DNA from: Nocardioides ganghwensis
Lineage (GTDB): Bacteria; Actinomycetota; Actinomycetes; Propionibacteriales; Nocardioidaceae
Reading direction: 5' to 3'
NCBI RefSeq assembly: GCF_014779655.1
Contig: NZ_JACXYX010000007.1
Coordinates: forward strand, 1 to 64,000
DNA: 64,000 bases
Part shown: positions 55,094 to 64,000 of the stretch, one piece after another
Numbering within the stretch: the first letter of the stretch is position 1
Layout of the letters: every line of letters begins with the position of its first letter
The notes under the pieces: model-generated
What the model was told of the DNA's origin: nothing
Database searches by the model: none
Seen by the model: the letters and a program-made list of their open reading frames with translations, nothing else
Made by a program: the position numbers and the translations under genes

Positions 55094-55928
55094 CGGCGCG
55101 GATCTCCTCGGCCACCATCGCCATGGTGGTGCGGGCCCGCACGGGGTCCTCGGTCAGGAAGTAGTGGTCGACGTCCGGGGTCACGTCGTGCACCACTCGT
55201 ACCCCCGCCGCCCGCAGCCGGTGGGCGTACGCATCCCCCTCCGCGCGCAGGACGTCGCGCTCGGCGGTCAGCACGACGGCGGGCGGCAGCCCCCGCAGGT
55301 CGTCGGCCAGCAGCGGGGAGGCGTACGGCTCGAGGCGGGTCGCCGGATCGGGGAAGTAGACGCGCCTGACCAGGCGCCGCAGGTCCGGCGAGATCATCCC
55401 CGGGTCGTCGTCGCGGGGCTCGGCCGACAGGTCCAGGGCCGGGATGCCCAGCACCTGCAGGGTCGGGGTGAACGAGCCGGAGTCGCGGGCCTGGAGGGCG
55501 ACCGACGCCGCCAGCCCGCCACCTGAGCTGAAGCCGCCGACCGAGACGGGCGTGCCGTCGGCGGCCAGGTGCGCGGCGACGTCGTGGGCCTGGTGCTGCG
55601 CCACCGGGTAGGTCACGCGCGGGGCGACCTCGAAGTCGACGTTGGCGACCACGACGCCGGCAGTGGCGGCGACGTAGCGGCACCACCAGTCGTCCATCCC
55701 GGGGTGGCGCATCAGGAAGGCGCCGCCGTGCAGGTGCACGTGGACCGGGAGCGGCCCCGGACCGGGGCGGTAGACCAGCACCGGGACCCGTCCGTGCCGC
55801 GTCAGCACACGCGTACGGGTCGGCCGCGGCAGCTCGTTGCCGGCGAAGCGCAGGCCCTCGCCGTAGGAGACCGTGAGGCGCGCGCCGGCGCGGACCAGCT
55901 CGACGCGGATCCGGTCGGCGAGGAGCAT
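55074..55928 (-). CDS. HSL-type alpha/beta hydrolase (carboxylesterase)
   Basis: 284 residues of the hormone-sensitive-lipase family: oxyanion motif HLHGGAFLMRHPG (near 66), nucleophile GGFSSGGGLA (Ser near 131), acid in ERDVLRAEGD and His in PDVDHYF near 261. An esterase for small acyl esters is likely. It converges on the winged-helix gene with a 20-bp overlap. Confidence 0.87.
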   Translation of the reverse strand: MLLADRIRVELVRAGARLTVSYGEGLRFAGNELPRPTRTRVLTRHGRVPVLVYRPGPGPLPVHVHLHGGAFLMRHPGMDDWWCRYVAATAGVVVANVDFEVAPRVTYPVAQHQAHDVAAHLAADGTPVSVGGFSSGGGLAASVALQARDSGSFTPTLQVLGIPALDLSAEPRDDDPGMISPDLRRLVRRVYFPDPATRLEPYASPLLADDLRGLPPAVVLTAERDVLRAEGDAYAHRLRAAGVRVVHDVTPDVDHYFLTEDPVRARTTMAMVAEEIRAAMPARG

Positions 55929-55986
55929 GGAGGTCGTTCGCGGCGGCGGGCGGGCACGGATTGGTCCGCGCGGCCGGCAGACGGCC

Positions 55987-56448
55987 TCAGGGGGCGCCGT
56001 CGGCCGGCGCGAGCCGTAGCACGACCTCGGGCGCCCGGCCGACCGCGGGGCTGCACCCACCCGGGTCGAGCCGGGGCTCACCGTGGGCGTCGACCAGCGC
56101 GGTGCTCGCGGCAGGTCCGGTGACCCTGATCTGCCACCGACCGCCTGTTCCCGCGAGTCCGCAGGGCAGGTCGCAGACCAGACGACCACCGTCGAGGGAG
56201 AGGCCGTCGGACCGCGGCGAGGAGGCCAGGAGGCGTCGATCCACCGGCCGGCCGTCGAAGCGGACGCGGGACAGCTCGACGACGCGCACCGGCTCGCCGT
56301 CGGCCCCGGTCGCCGAGTCGAGGACGATCGACGGACCCACCTCCCGGACGACGTGCGGACCGGCCTCGCACTGCGGGTCACCGGCACACCCGACGAGGAG
56401 CGAGCCGACGACGAGCACCGTCGCTGCGCACGCCAGGCGGTCCGTCAT
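55987..56448 (-). CDS. Putative lipoprotein
   Basis: 153 residues with a signal peptide and lipobox LLVGC (Cys near 22) followed by a small Cys-bearing beta domain (PQCEAGPHVVREV ... LVCDLPCGLAG). No family recognised. It lies between the esterase and HutD-like genes in the same direction. Real lipoprotein is likely; function unknown. Confidence 0.62.
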   Translation of the reverse strand: MTDRLACAATVLVVGSLLVGCAGDPQCEAGPHVVREVGPSIVLDSATGADGEPVRVVELSRVRFDGRPVDRRLLASSPRSDGLSLDGGRLVCDLPCGLAGTGGRWQIRVTGPAASTALVDAHGEPRLDPGGCSPAVGRAPEVVLRLAPADGAP

Positions 56449-56509
56449 GGCAGGTGTGACGACCAGCGTCGGGCTGCGGTTCCACCCGCCGGACGGACCG
56501 ACGGACCGG

Positions 56510-57009
56510 TCAGCCGACCTGCTGCAGGGTGACGACAGCGACGGTGCACCGACCGGCGACCTCGCCCGGTCCGGCGACCAGCGTGCCCGTCCCGAGGTCG
56601 CCACCCCCCTTCACGACGTACGCCGCCTGGTCCGCCGCGAGCGGCAGGGTGGACGAACGGCCGAGCTCCAGCACCGTGACGTACGCCGCGACGCCGGGGT
56701 CGGCGATCGCGTTGAGCGCGCGCACCGGCCCCTCGGGCACGGAGGCGACGACCTCGGCGTCGCCCGGGAAGGCGAACGGCCGCTGCGGCTCCACGACGTG
56801 GGTCTCGCCGTCGACGTCGAGCGAGAGGACCGGGCCCTCGACCACGGTGAGCACCCGGTGCTGTCCCCCGAACACCGAGAACGGACCGTCTGAGACGATC
56901 TCGGCCAGGCTGATCCGCCACGAGCGGTCAGCCGCGCGGAGCAGCTCGCGGGTCGTGCCGCCGCCGTTGGGCCACGGTTGCGGGGCGACGTCCTCGGCCC
57001 GGACGACGG

Positions 57010-57013
<4 letters not shown>
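56510..57013 (-). CDS. HutD-family cupin
   Basis: 167 residues of the HutD (Ves) cupin family: [14 protein letters not shown] at the N terminus and [29 protein letters not shown], then a second barrel strand set. HutD is associated with histidine use, but no hut genes are near. The start GTG overlaps the lepA stop (GTGA), so it is translated in train with lepA. Confidence 0.87.
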
Positions 57014-58884
<1,871 letters not shown>

Positions 58885-58976
58885 GGACTGCTTTCGGGAG
58901 TACGACGGCGGGGTCGGGTCATTCTTCCACGCGGTGCGTGGCGTGCCGAACCGACGACGATCGTTAGCGTGACCGG

Positions 58977-59882
58977 GTGACCCGGCCCCCGCGAGCAGCG
59001 CACCTGCCCCTCGTCCCCGCGGTGGCCTTCGTCCTGGTGTGGTCCTCGGGCTACATCTCCGGGCCCGCCGCCGTGCAGGCGGCGGCGCCCTTCACCGTGC
59101 TCGGCTGGCGCTTCGCGCTCGCAGCCGTGCTGGCCGTCGCGCTCTCGCTGGCGCTGCGCCGTCCCACCCGCATGGACCGGGCCACGGTGACCCGCGTCGC
59201 CGCGGTCGGCCTGATGATGAACGCGGTCCAGTTCGGCCTGATGTACGTCGCCTTCGACCTCGGGCTCGGCGCCACGCTGGCCTCGCTCTTCCACGCGCTG
59301 AGCCCGGTGCTGACCGCACTGCTGGCGGCCGCGATCCTCGGCGAGCGCGTCTCGTTGCTCCAGGTCGGCGGCTTCGTGGTGGGCGTCCTCGGCGTGCTCC
59401 TGGTGCTGGGGGGCGACCTGGGCCGCGCCGGGGGTCCGGCCGCCGTGCTGATCGGCTGCCTGAGCATGCTCACCCTCAGCCTCGGCACCCTGGGCCAGCG
59501 GTGGATCGGGGCCCAGCCGGACCTGCTCTGGTCGGCGGCAGTGCAGTTCGCCGTCTCGGCTCCCCCGCTGCTCGTCCTGGGGTGGACCACCGAGGGCGCC
59601 TGGCCGGTCACGGACGGCCGCCAGGCGCTGGTCGCCGTGCTCTTCCTCGCGATCGTCAACTCGATCGTCGGGCTCGTGCTGCTGTCCCTGCTGGTGCTGC
59701 GCGGGGGCTCTGGCGCCGCGGCCAGCCTGTTCTTCCTCAGCCCACCCGTGACGGCGGTCCTCGCCTGGGTGGTGCTCGACGAGACGCTGTCGGTGCTGCA
59801 GCTGGTCGGGCTGCTGGTGGCGGTCGTCGGCGTCGGCGCCGCGACGCGGACCCGGACGGCCGCGATCCCGCCCGCGGGATGA
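58977..59882 (+). CDS. EamA-family (DMT) transporter
   Basis: A 301-residue drug/metabolite exporter with ten membrane helices in two EamA repeats ([27 protein letters not shown]; second repeat from [12 protein letters not shown], ending [12 protein letters not shown]). GTG start with TAGCGT six bases upstream. Specific substrate not inferable. It is immediately followed by the convergent GNAT gene (no gap). Confidence 0.9.
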   Translation: MTRPPRAAHLPLVPAVAFVLVWSSGYISGPAAVQAAAPFTVLGWRFALAAVLAVALSLALRRPTRMDRATVTRVAAVGLMMNAVQFGLMYVAFDLGLGATLASLFHALSPVLTALLAAAILGERVSLLQVGGFVVGVLGVLLVLGGDLGRAGGPAAVLIGCLSMLTLSLGTLGQRWIGAQPDLLWSAAVQFAVSAPPLLVLGWTTEGAWPVTDGRQALVAVLFLAIVNSIVGLVLLSLLVLRGGSGAAASLFFLSPPVTAVLAWVVLDETLSVLQLVGLLVAVVGVGAATRTRTAAIPPAG

Positions 59883-60413
59883 CTACCGCCCCGTCGGCAC
59901 CCAGTAGCGCCGCTTGTCCCTGCGGACGTCCTCCAGCACCCCGCCTGCGGTCTCGATGACCCGGATCGAGCCGACGTTGTCGTCGTCGCAGGTGACCAGG
60001 GCGGGGTCGATGCCCAGCGTGCGCGCCCACGGCAGCGCCTGGCGCAGCATCGCGGTGGCGTGGCCCTCGCGCCGGCGGGTGGGGCGTACGTCGTAGCCGA
60101 TGTGCCCGCCGACGTCGAGCAGGAAGTCGTTGAGCCGGTGCCGGATCGCGAGCCGGCCGAGGTAGTCCTCACCGTCGACCCACCACAGGGTCGTGCACGG
60201 CACGTGCCGCTCGGGTCGCGGAGTCTCCTCGAGCGCGTCTGCCCTCACGGCCTCGACGAACACCTCGAACGCCGCCGGCTCCCGCCATCCCGGGGCGTTG
60301 TGCTCGATCCACGCGGCGGTCTGGCTGTGCTCGGCGCCCTCGGCGACGAACTCGTCCATCGCTTCCAGGAACGACGCGTGGACGGACGTGGTCGGCAGGA
60401 CGAGCTCGGGCAT
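59883..60413 (-). CDS. GNAT-family N-acetyltransferase
   Basis: A 176-residue GNAT with the acetyl-CoA loop VRPTRRREGHATAML (R/Q-x-x-G-x-A form) and a C-terminal DNVGSIRVIETAGGVLEDV. The family acetylates amines or N termini; no partner hints. It ends adjacent to the EamA stop on the other strand. Start ATG at 60411-60413. Confidence 0.87.
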   Translation of the reverse strand: MPELVLPTTSVHASFLEAMDEFVAEGAEHSQTAAWIEHNAPGWREPAAFEVFVEAVRADALEETPRPERHVPCTTLWWVDGEDYLGRLAIRHRLNDFLLDVGGHIGYDVRPTRRREGHATAMLRQALPWARTLGIDPALVTCDDDNVGSIRVIETAGGVLEDVRRDKRRYWVPTGR

Positions 60414-60448
60414 GGCGCCAGTCTCTCCGGCCCACCTCGCAGGCTTCC

Positions 60449-60518
60449 ACCCGATATCTGAGGACGTCGTGGACGATGCGGCCGTCCTCACCGTCCACGA
60501 CGTCCTCAGGTATCGGGT
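60449..60518. repeat. 26-bp near-perfect hairpin
   Basis: 60449-60474 pairs with 60493-60518: 26 bp, a single G-U type mismatch in the stem, around an 18-nt loop. Part of it, GAGGACGTCG[T/C]GGACGA[T/C]GCGGCCGTCC, recurs at 11009-11036 with 26 of 28 identical. It lies between the divergent GNAT and kinase genes. Candidate dispersed palindrome; could also terminate or attenuate either transcript. Confidence 0.6.
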
Positions 60519-60553
60519 CGAGCCCCGCCACGTCGGTGGTGAAGGATGCCGCC

Positions 60554-61513
60554 ATGTCGCGCTCCCCCCTGGCCCCCTATCCCGCCCCGCACGGGAAGAC
60601 CGCTCGGCGGCTGGAGTGGGCCTTCCTCCCGCCGAACCTGCGGGCGTACATCGAGCGCAAGTGCGGATCCCCCGTCGTCTCCGCCATCTCGCAGACGGGC
60701 GGGTTCACGCCCGGCTTCGCGTCGGTGCTGGTCTGCGAGGACGGCTCGCGCCACTTCGTGAAGGCGGCCTCGGTCAAGGCGCAGCGGACCTTCGCCGACT
60801 CCTACCGCGAGGAGGCCCGCAAGCTGGCGGCGCTGCCCGCCGCGGTCCCGGCGCCGAGGCTGCTGTGGCACCTCGACGACGACTGGGTGGTGCTGGGCAT
60901 CGAGTACGTCGCGGCCCGCGCGCCCCACCGACCGTGGGTGCGCGAGGACCTCGACGCCCTCCTCGACTCGCTGGAGGACGTGGCCGACGCCGTGACGCCG
61001 CCGCCCGCCGGTCTCGCGCTCGATGCCGCCGCCGACGACTTCGCTCCCCTCCTCGAGGGGTGGGCCGAGCTGCGCGAGCGGCGTACGGACCTCGGCCCCG
61101 CGTACCTCGCGGAGGCCGAGGCGCTGGCCCGGCGCTTCGCCGAGGTCGTCGGCGGCGACACCCTCGTCCACACCGACATCCGCTCCGACAACGTGATCAT
61201 CGACCCGGCCGGCCGTGCCCTGGTCTGCGACTGGAACTGGCCGGTGCGCGGCGCGGCGTGGTTCGACTCGTTCGCGGCGCTGATCGGACCGCGCGGTGAG
61301 GGCGCCGACGTCGACGCGGTGATCGGCGAGCGACGGCTGCTGCGCGACGTCGACCCGGAGGCGTACGACATCAACCTCGCGCTCTACGTCGGCTACTTCC
61401 TCACCCAGTGCGAGCTGCCGGTGCCGCCGACGTCGCCCCACATCCGCGACCACCAGCGGTGGCAGGGCGAGGTGTGCTGGGACTGGCTGGCGGAGCGCCG
61501 GGGCTGGTCGTGA
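60554..61513 (+). CDS. APH-fold kinase, first of a tandem pair
   Basis: A 319-residue phosphotransferase of the APH-like fold: HFVKAASVK (ATP Lys) and catalytic loop LVHTDIRSDNVII (near 213; Asp and Asn in place) then VCDWNWPVRGAAWFD for Mg. It uses HTDIRxDN rather than the antibiotic-kinase HGDLHxxN. Overlaps the next gene by 4 bp (GTGA). Substrate unknown. Confidence 0.85.
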   Translation: MSRSPLAPYPAPHGKTARRLEWAFLPPNLRAYIERKCGSPVVSAISQTGGFTPGFASVLVCEDGSRHFVKAASVKAQRTFADSYREEARKLAALPAAVPAPRLLWHLDDDWVVLGIEYVAARAPHRPWVREDLDALLDSLEDVADAVTPPPAGLALDAAADDFAPLLEGWAELRERRTDLGPAYLAEAEALARRFAEVVGGDTLVHTDIRSDNVIIDPAGRALVCDWNWPVRGAAWFDSFAALIGPRGEGADVDAVIGERRLLRDVDPEAYDINLALYVGYFLTQCELPVPPTSPHIRDHQRWQGEVCWDWLAERRGWS

Positions 61514-62463
61514 CGACGCCCCGCGCCGTCGGCGTACGCCTCACCTACGACGCGATCCCCGCTGCGGTCCGGGACTGGGTGGACGCCGAGCTCGGGTCAC
61601 CCGTCGTCGCGACGGCCGAGCAGGTCGGGGGCATGTCGCCGGGGTGCGCGACCCGCCTGTCGTGCGCCGACGGGACGCGGGCCTTCGTCAAGGCGGTCGG
61701 CGCGGGACTCAACCCGGACACGCCCGGGTTGTTCCGCCGGGAGGTCGCGGTGCTCTCCCACCTCGGCGAGCACCCGCTGTGGGCGCGGCTGCTGGCGTCG
61801 TACGACGACGGCGAGTGGGTCGCACTGCTGATCGAGGACGTCGAGGGCCGTCACCCCGACTTCGCCGACCCCGCCGAGCTCGACGCGGTCCTCCACGGGG
61901 TCGACCGGCTCTCGGAGGTCCTGCAGGAGCGTGACCTGCCGGCCTCCGTGCCGCTGGTGGAGCTGTCCCAGCGCTTCCGGCTCTGGTCCGACACCCTCTC
62001 CGCGTTGCCGCAGGCGCCACGCGAGGCACCCGTGCCCGCGTGGGTGCACGCCCGAGCCCCGCACTGGGCCGCGGTGCTGCGGGACCTGGCCGAGCAGCCG
62101 GGGTCGCACGTCGCCCACTGGGACATCCGCGTCGACAACCTGCTGCGGCGACCAAGCGGTGAGCTGGTCTTCCTCGACTGGGGAATGGCCGCTCGTGGTC
62201 CGGCGTGGGCGGACCCGCTCCTCGCCCGCCTCGAACGCGTCGAGGACCCGTGGTTCGACGCCTCGATCCCCCTCTCGCCGGCCCTGTCGGAGGCCGGCGA
62301 CGAGGTCGTCACCGCGTTCCTGGCGGGGTTCGGCACCCACCTCGCCGTACGCTCGGTGGTGGCCGTCGACGTCAACCTGCCGACGCTCAACGATTTCCGT
62401 CTGCGGGAGTCGCGCCGCATCCTGGAGGCAGTCGCCCGCCGCACCGGTCGACCTCGCGCCTGA
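61510..62463 (+). CDS. APH-fold kinase, second of a tandem pair
   Basis: A 317-residue paralogue of the preceding kinase: FVKAVGAGL, catalytic VAHWDIRVDNLL (near 202), FLDWGMAARGPAW. The pair shares HxDIRxDN and a WxM/WN-type Mg segment, so they arose by duplication. GTG start overlaps the previous stop. Co-translation suggests a heterodimer or sequential action (inference). Confidence 0.85.
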   Translation: MTTPRAVGVRLTYDAIPAAVRDWVDAELGSPVVATAEQVGGMSPGCATRLSCADGTRAFVKAVGAGLNPDTPGLFRREVAVLSHLGEHPLWARLLASYDDGEWVALLIEDVEGRHPDFADPAELDAVLHGVDRLSEVLQERDLPASVPLVELSQRFRLWSDTLSALPQAPREAPVPAWVHARAPHWAAVLRDLAEQPGSHVAHWDIRVDNLLRRPSGELVFLDWGMAARGPAWADPLLARLERVEDPWFDASIPLSPALSEAGDEVVTAFLAGFGTHLAVRSVVAVDVNLPTLNDFRLRESRRILEAVARRTGRPRA

Positions 62464-62468
62464 GCGAT

Positions 62469-62498
62469 TTGGGCGCGCACGAGCCGTGGCGGTAGTGT
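62469..62498 (+). promoter_or_regulatory. Promoter for rpsT
   Basis: TTGGGC (62469-62474), 18-bp spacer, TAGTGT (62493-62498) form a housekeeping-type promoter, giving a leader of about 120 nt before the GTG at 62626. S20 leaders are commonly structured for autoregulation; here a GACCCTCC...GGGAGGGG pairing (near 62522 and 62543) is present. Confidence 0.6.
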
Positions 62499-62625
62499 TC
62501 CTCCTTGCGTGTCCGGCACCCGACCCTCCCCGTGCCGATCTTGGGAGGGGTTGCCAGGCAGCCGACAAGCACAGACTTTCCCATTCCGGTCAAGCCCTTC
62601 CGGTCGAGCACTCAAGGATCCACAC

Positions 62626-62886
62626 GTGGCGAACATCAAGTCCCAGATCAAGCGCAACAAGCAGAACGAGAAGGCGCGTCAGCGCAACCAGGCCGTCAAG
62701 TCGCGCCTGAAGACTGCTGTCCGCAAGTTCCGCGAGCTGTCCGACGCCGGCGACAAGGACGCCGCCGTGGCTGCCGGTCGCGACGCCATGAAGGCGCTCG
62801 ACAAGGCCGCGTCGAAGGGCGTCATCCACGCCAACCAGGCCGCGAACCGCAAGTCGTCGATCGCCAAGAAGGCCGCGTCGCTCTGA
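62626..62886 (+). CDS. rpsT: 30S ribosomal protein S20
   Basis: An 86-residue basic helical protein of the 30S body. Typical start ([22 protein letters not shown]), basic Ala/Lys-rich helices and C terminus [13 protein letters not shown] start after AAGGA (62614-62618). Stands alone before a terminator; convergent with holA. Confidence 0.96.
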   Translation: MANIKSQIKRNKQNEKARQRNQAVKSRLKTAVRKFRELSDAGDKDAAVAAGRDAMKALDKAASKGVIHANQAANRKSSIAKKAASL

Positions 62887-62904
62887 CCCGGACCCTCCCG
62901 CTGG

Positions 62905-62928
62905 ACACCCGCCCCTGGTGGCGGGTGT
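62905..62928 (+). terminator. rpsT terminator
   Basis: ACACCCGCC (62905-62913), loop CCTGGT, GGCGGGTGT (62920-62928), then TTCGCATTTC: a 9-bp GC stem with a T-containing tail, 19 bp after the rpsT stop. A standard intrinsic terminator. Confidence 0.85.
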
Positions 62929-62964
62929 TTCGCATTTCGGGGGGGCAGCGACCCGCCGCCGGCC

Positions 62965-63004
62965 GTCATGGCGCGGGGCTGTCCCGACGACCACGGCCCA
63001 TGAC
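62965..63004. repeat. 40-bp GTCATGG...CCATGAC palindromic repeat, copy 2
   Basis: Starts GTCATGGCGCGGGGC and ends CGGCCCATGAC. Same length and ends as copies at 26411-26450 and 63018-63057. It lies in the rpsT-holA gap after the terminator. Confidence 0.6.
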
Positions 63005-63017
63005 GTACGGGCGCGGC

Positions 63018-63057
63018 GGCATGGCGCGCGGTTGCCCGGACGACCACCGCCCATGAC
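63018..63057. repeat. 40-bp palindromic repeat, copy 3
   Basis: Begins GGCATGGCGCGCGG and ends CCGCCCATGAC; differs from the neighbouring copy at scattered bases in the middle. The pair is a tandem of two 40-bp units 53 bp apart. The gap 62887-63101 holds only the terminator and these repeats. Confidence 0.6.
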
Positions 63058-63101
63058 GTACGCCGAGGAGGCGGGACGCGGGCGGGAAGCCCGCTCCCAG
63101 G

Positions 63102-64000
63102 TCAGCGGCTCTCGCGCAGTCCCGCCACCGTGAGCACGAGCCGCTCGAGCGTGTAGGACGCGTCGTGCGCCTGACCCTTGATGTCGGCGTCGGCGACCGC
63201 CACTGCCCGGACCGCGGCGGCGATGCCCTCGGGGTTCCACGAGCGGGACTGGTCGCGGACCGTGCGCACCTTCCACGGAGGCACGCCGAGGTCACGGGCG
63301 AGGTCGGCGTCGCGGGCTCCCCGCGGGGCGCCGAGGTAGCGCGCGAGGCTGCGGGCGGACGCCGCCATGGCCGAGGTGACGAGGACCGGGGACGTGCCGG
63401 AGTCGAGCGCCCAGCGCAGCTCCTCCAGCGCGACCGCGCGTCGGCCGGCGAACGCGGCGTCGGCGACGGTGAAGGACTTCGCCTCCGCGCGGCCGCCGAA
63501 GTAGCGCTGGACCTTGTCGACGGTGAGGTGCTCGCCGTGGAAGTCGTTGGTGAGCTGGTCGGCGGCGGCGGCCAGCGACCGGAGGTCGGTGCCGACCGCC
63601 TGGACGAGGAACGCGGCCGCGTCTGAGTCGATCCGGGCACCGTGCGAGGCCACCTCGGAGGACACGAAGGCCGGCATCTCGTTGGCCCTGACCTCCTCGG
63701 ACTTGACCTCGGTCACCGGTCCGAGCTTGCGCAGCTTGGTGAGGACGCCGCTGCCCTTCTGCCCGCCGGAGTGCACCAGGACGAGGGCGACGTCGTCGGC
63801 CGGCGCCGCACAGTAGGCCAGCAGCCCGTCGACCGACTCGTCGGGCAGGTCCTCCAGCCCGCGCACGACCACGCACCGGATCGAGGAGAACAGCGACGGC
63901 GCCGACATCTCCCCGAGCGACGCGAGGGTGAGGTCGGACGCGGGCGACTCGGCCATCTCCGCCTCGGCGTCGTGGGCGCGCACGGCGTCGCGGACCGAGG
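63102..64000 (-). CDS. holA: DNA polymerase III subunit delta (partial, cut by window end)
   Basis: The beta-clamp loader wrench subunit. About 300 C-terminal residues are visible, reading ... SVRDAVRAHDAEAEMAESPASDLT at the left end of the visible part, then LFSSIRCVVVRGLEDL, VLVHSGGQKG, LRSLAAAADQL and the C-terminal helical collar domain (VPPWKVRTVRDQSR). The N terminus lies outside the window. Convergent with rpsT, the usual neighbour. Confidence 0.93.
   Translation of the reverse strand, partial: SVRDAVRAHDAEAEMAESPASDLTLASLGEMSAPSLFSSIRCVVVRGLEDLPDESVDGLLAYCAAPADDVALVLVHSGGQKGSGVLTKLRKLGPVTEVKSEEVRANEMPAFVSSEVASHGARIDSDAAAFLVQAVGTDLRSLAAAADQLTNDFHGEHLTVDKVQRYFGGRAEAKSFTVADAAFAGRRAVALEELRWALDSGTSPVLVTSAMAASARSLARYLGAPRGARDADLARDLGVPPWKVRTVRDQSRSWNPEGIAAAVRAVAVADADIKGQAHDASYTLERLVLTVAGLRESR

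Overview
The window is very GC-rich, tightly packed DNA from an actinobacterium, most likely Nocardioides or a close relative (Nocardioidaceae). The gene order is the actinobacterial housekeeping block (dnaG, dgt, dus, glyS, uppS, recO, leuA, era, ybeY, phoH, HIT, rsmE, dnaJ, hrcA, hemW, lepA, rpsT, holA). The proteins are typical of the group (DUF3097, DUF3618, septum-formation and GerMN lipoproteins). Many genes appear to have leaderless promoters: a TAGGCT-like -10 box sits 6-7 nt before the ATG or GTG.

Layout. Positions 1-340 hold the 5' end of an IS481-type transposase with four upstream 18-bp repeats, a tRNA-Met and a broken acetyltransferase tail. 452-3993 is a DUF1800/DUF1501 pair and a PIG-L deacetylase. 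3998-10984 holds an unknown protein, a GAF-ANTAR regulator, tRNA-Asn, dnaG, three small envelope proteins and dgt. 11046-15887 holds a secreted M15-like protein, dus, a lipoprotein, glyS and an ABM-fold protein. 15935-22335 is an accessory signalling block: two sensor kinases, an orphan DctP-like lipoprotein, a secreted hydrolase and a LuxR-type response regulator. 22340-25596 is a Zur-controlled zinc uptake operon. 25600-40786 is the uppS-recO-leuA-era-ybeY-phoH block, interrupted by a 10-methyl fatty acid gene pair and other inserts. 40883-49114 holds a copper monooxygenase-like lipoprotein, HIT, a GerMN lipoprotein, rsmE-dnaJ-hrcA with a CIRCE operator, an MBL hydrolase and DUF3097. 49247-58884 runs from hemW to lepA with an acyl-CoA synthetase, a kinase, an XdhC-type protein, esterase and HutD between them. 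58977-64000 holds an EamA transporter, GNAT, two tandem APH-fold kinases, rpsT and holA (cut by the window end).

The most unusual system is the signalling block. The first kinase keeps its ATP-binding boxes but has Gly where the phosphoacceptor His belongs. The second keeps the DLHDG histidine but has lost the N and G1 boxes. They look like complementary halves that could phosphorylate in trans and feed the adjacent response regulator, with a lipoprotein solute receptor and a secreted hydrolase encoded between them. Other points of interest are a leaderless Zur promoter with two operators, a leucine leader peptide followed by a hairpin that covers the leuA ribosome binding site, a 61-bp insertion or duplication that separates a promoter from an xdhC-like gene, and several families of short dispersed palindromes.
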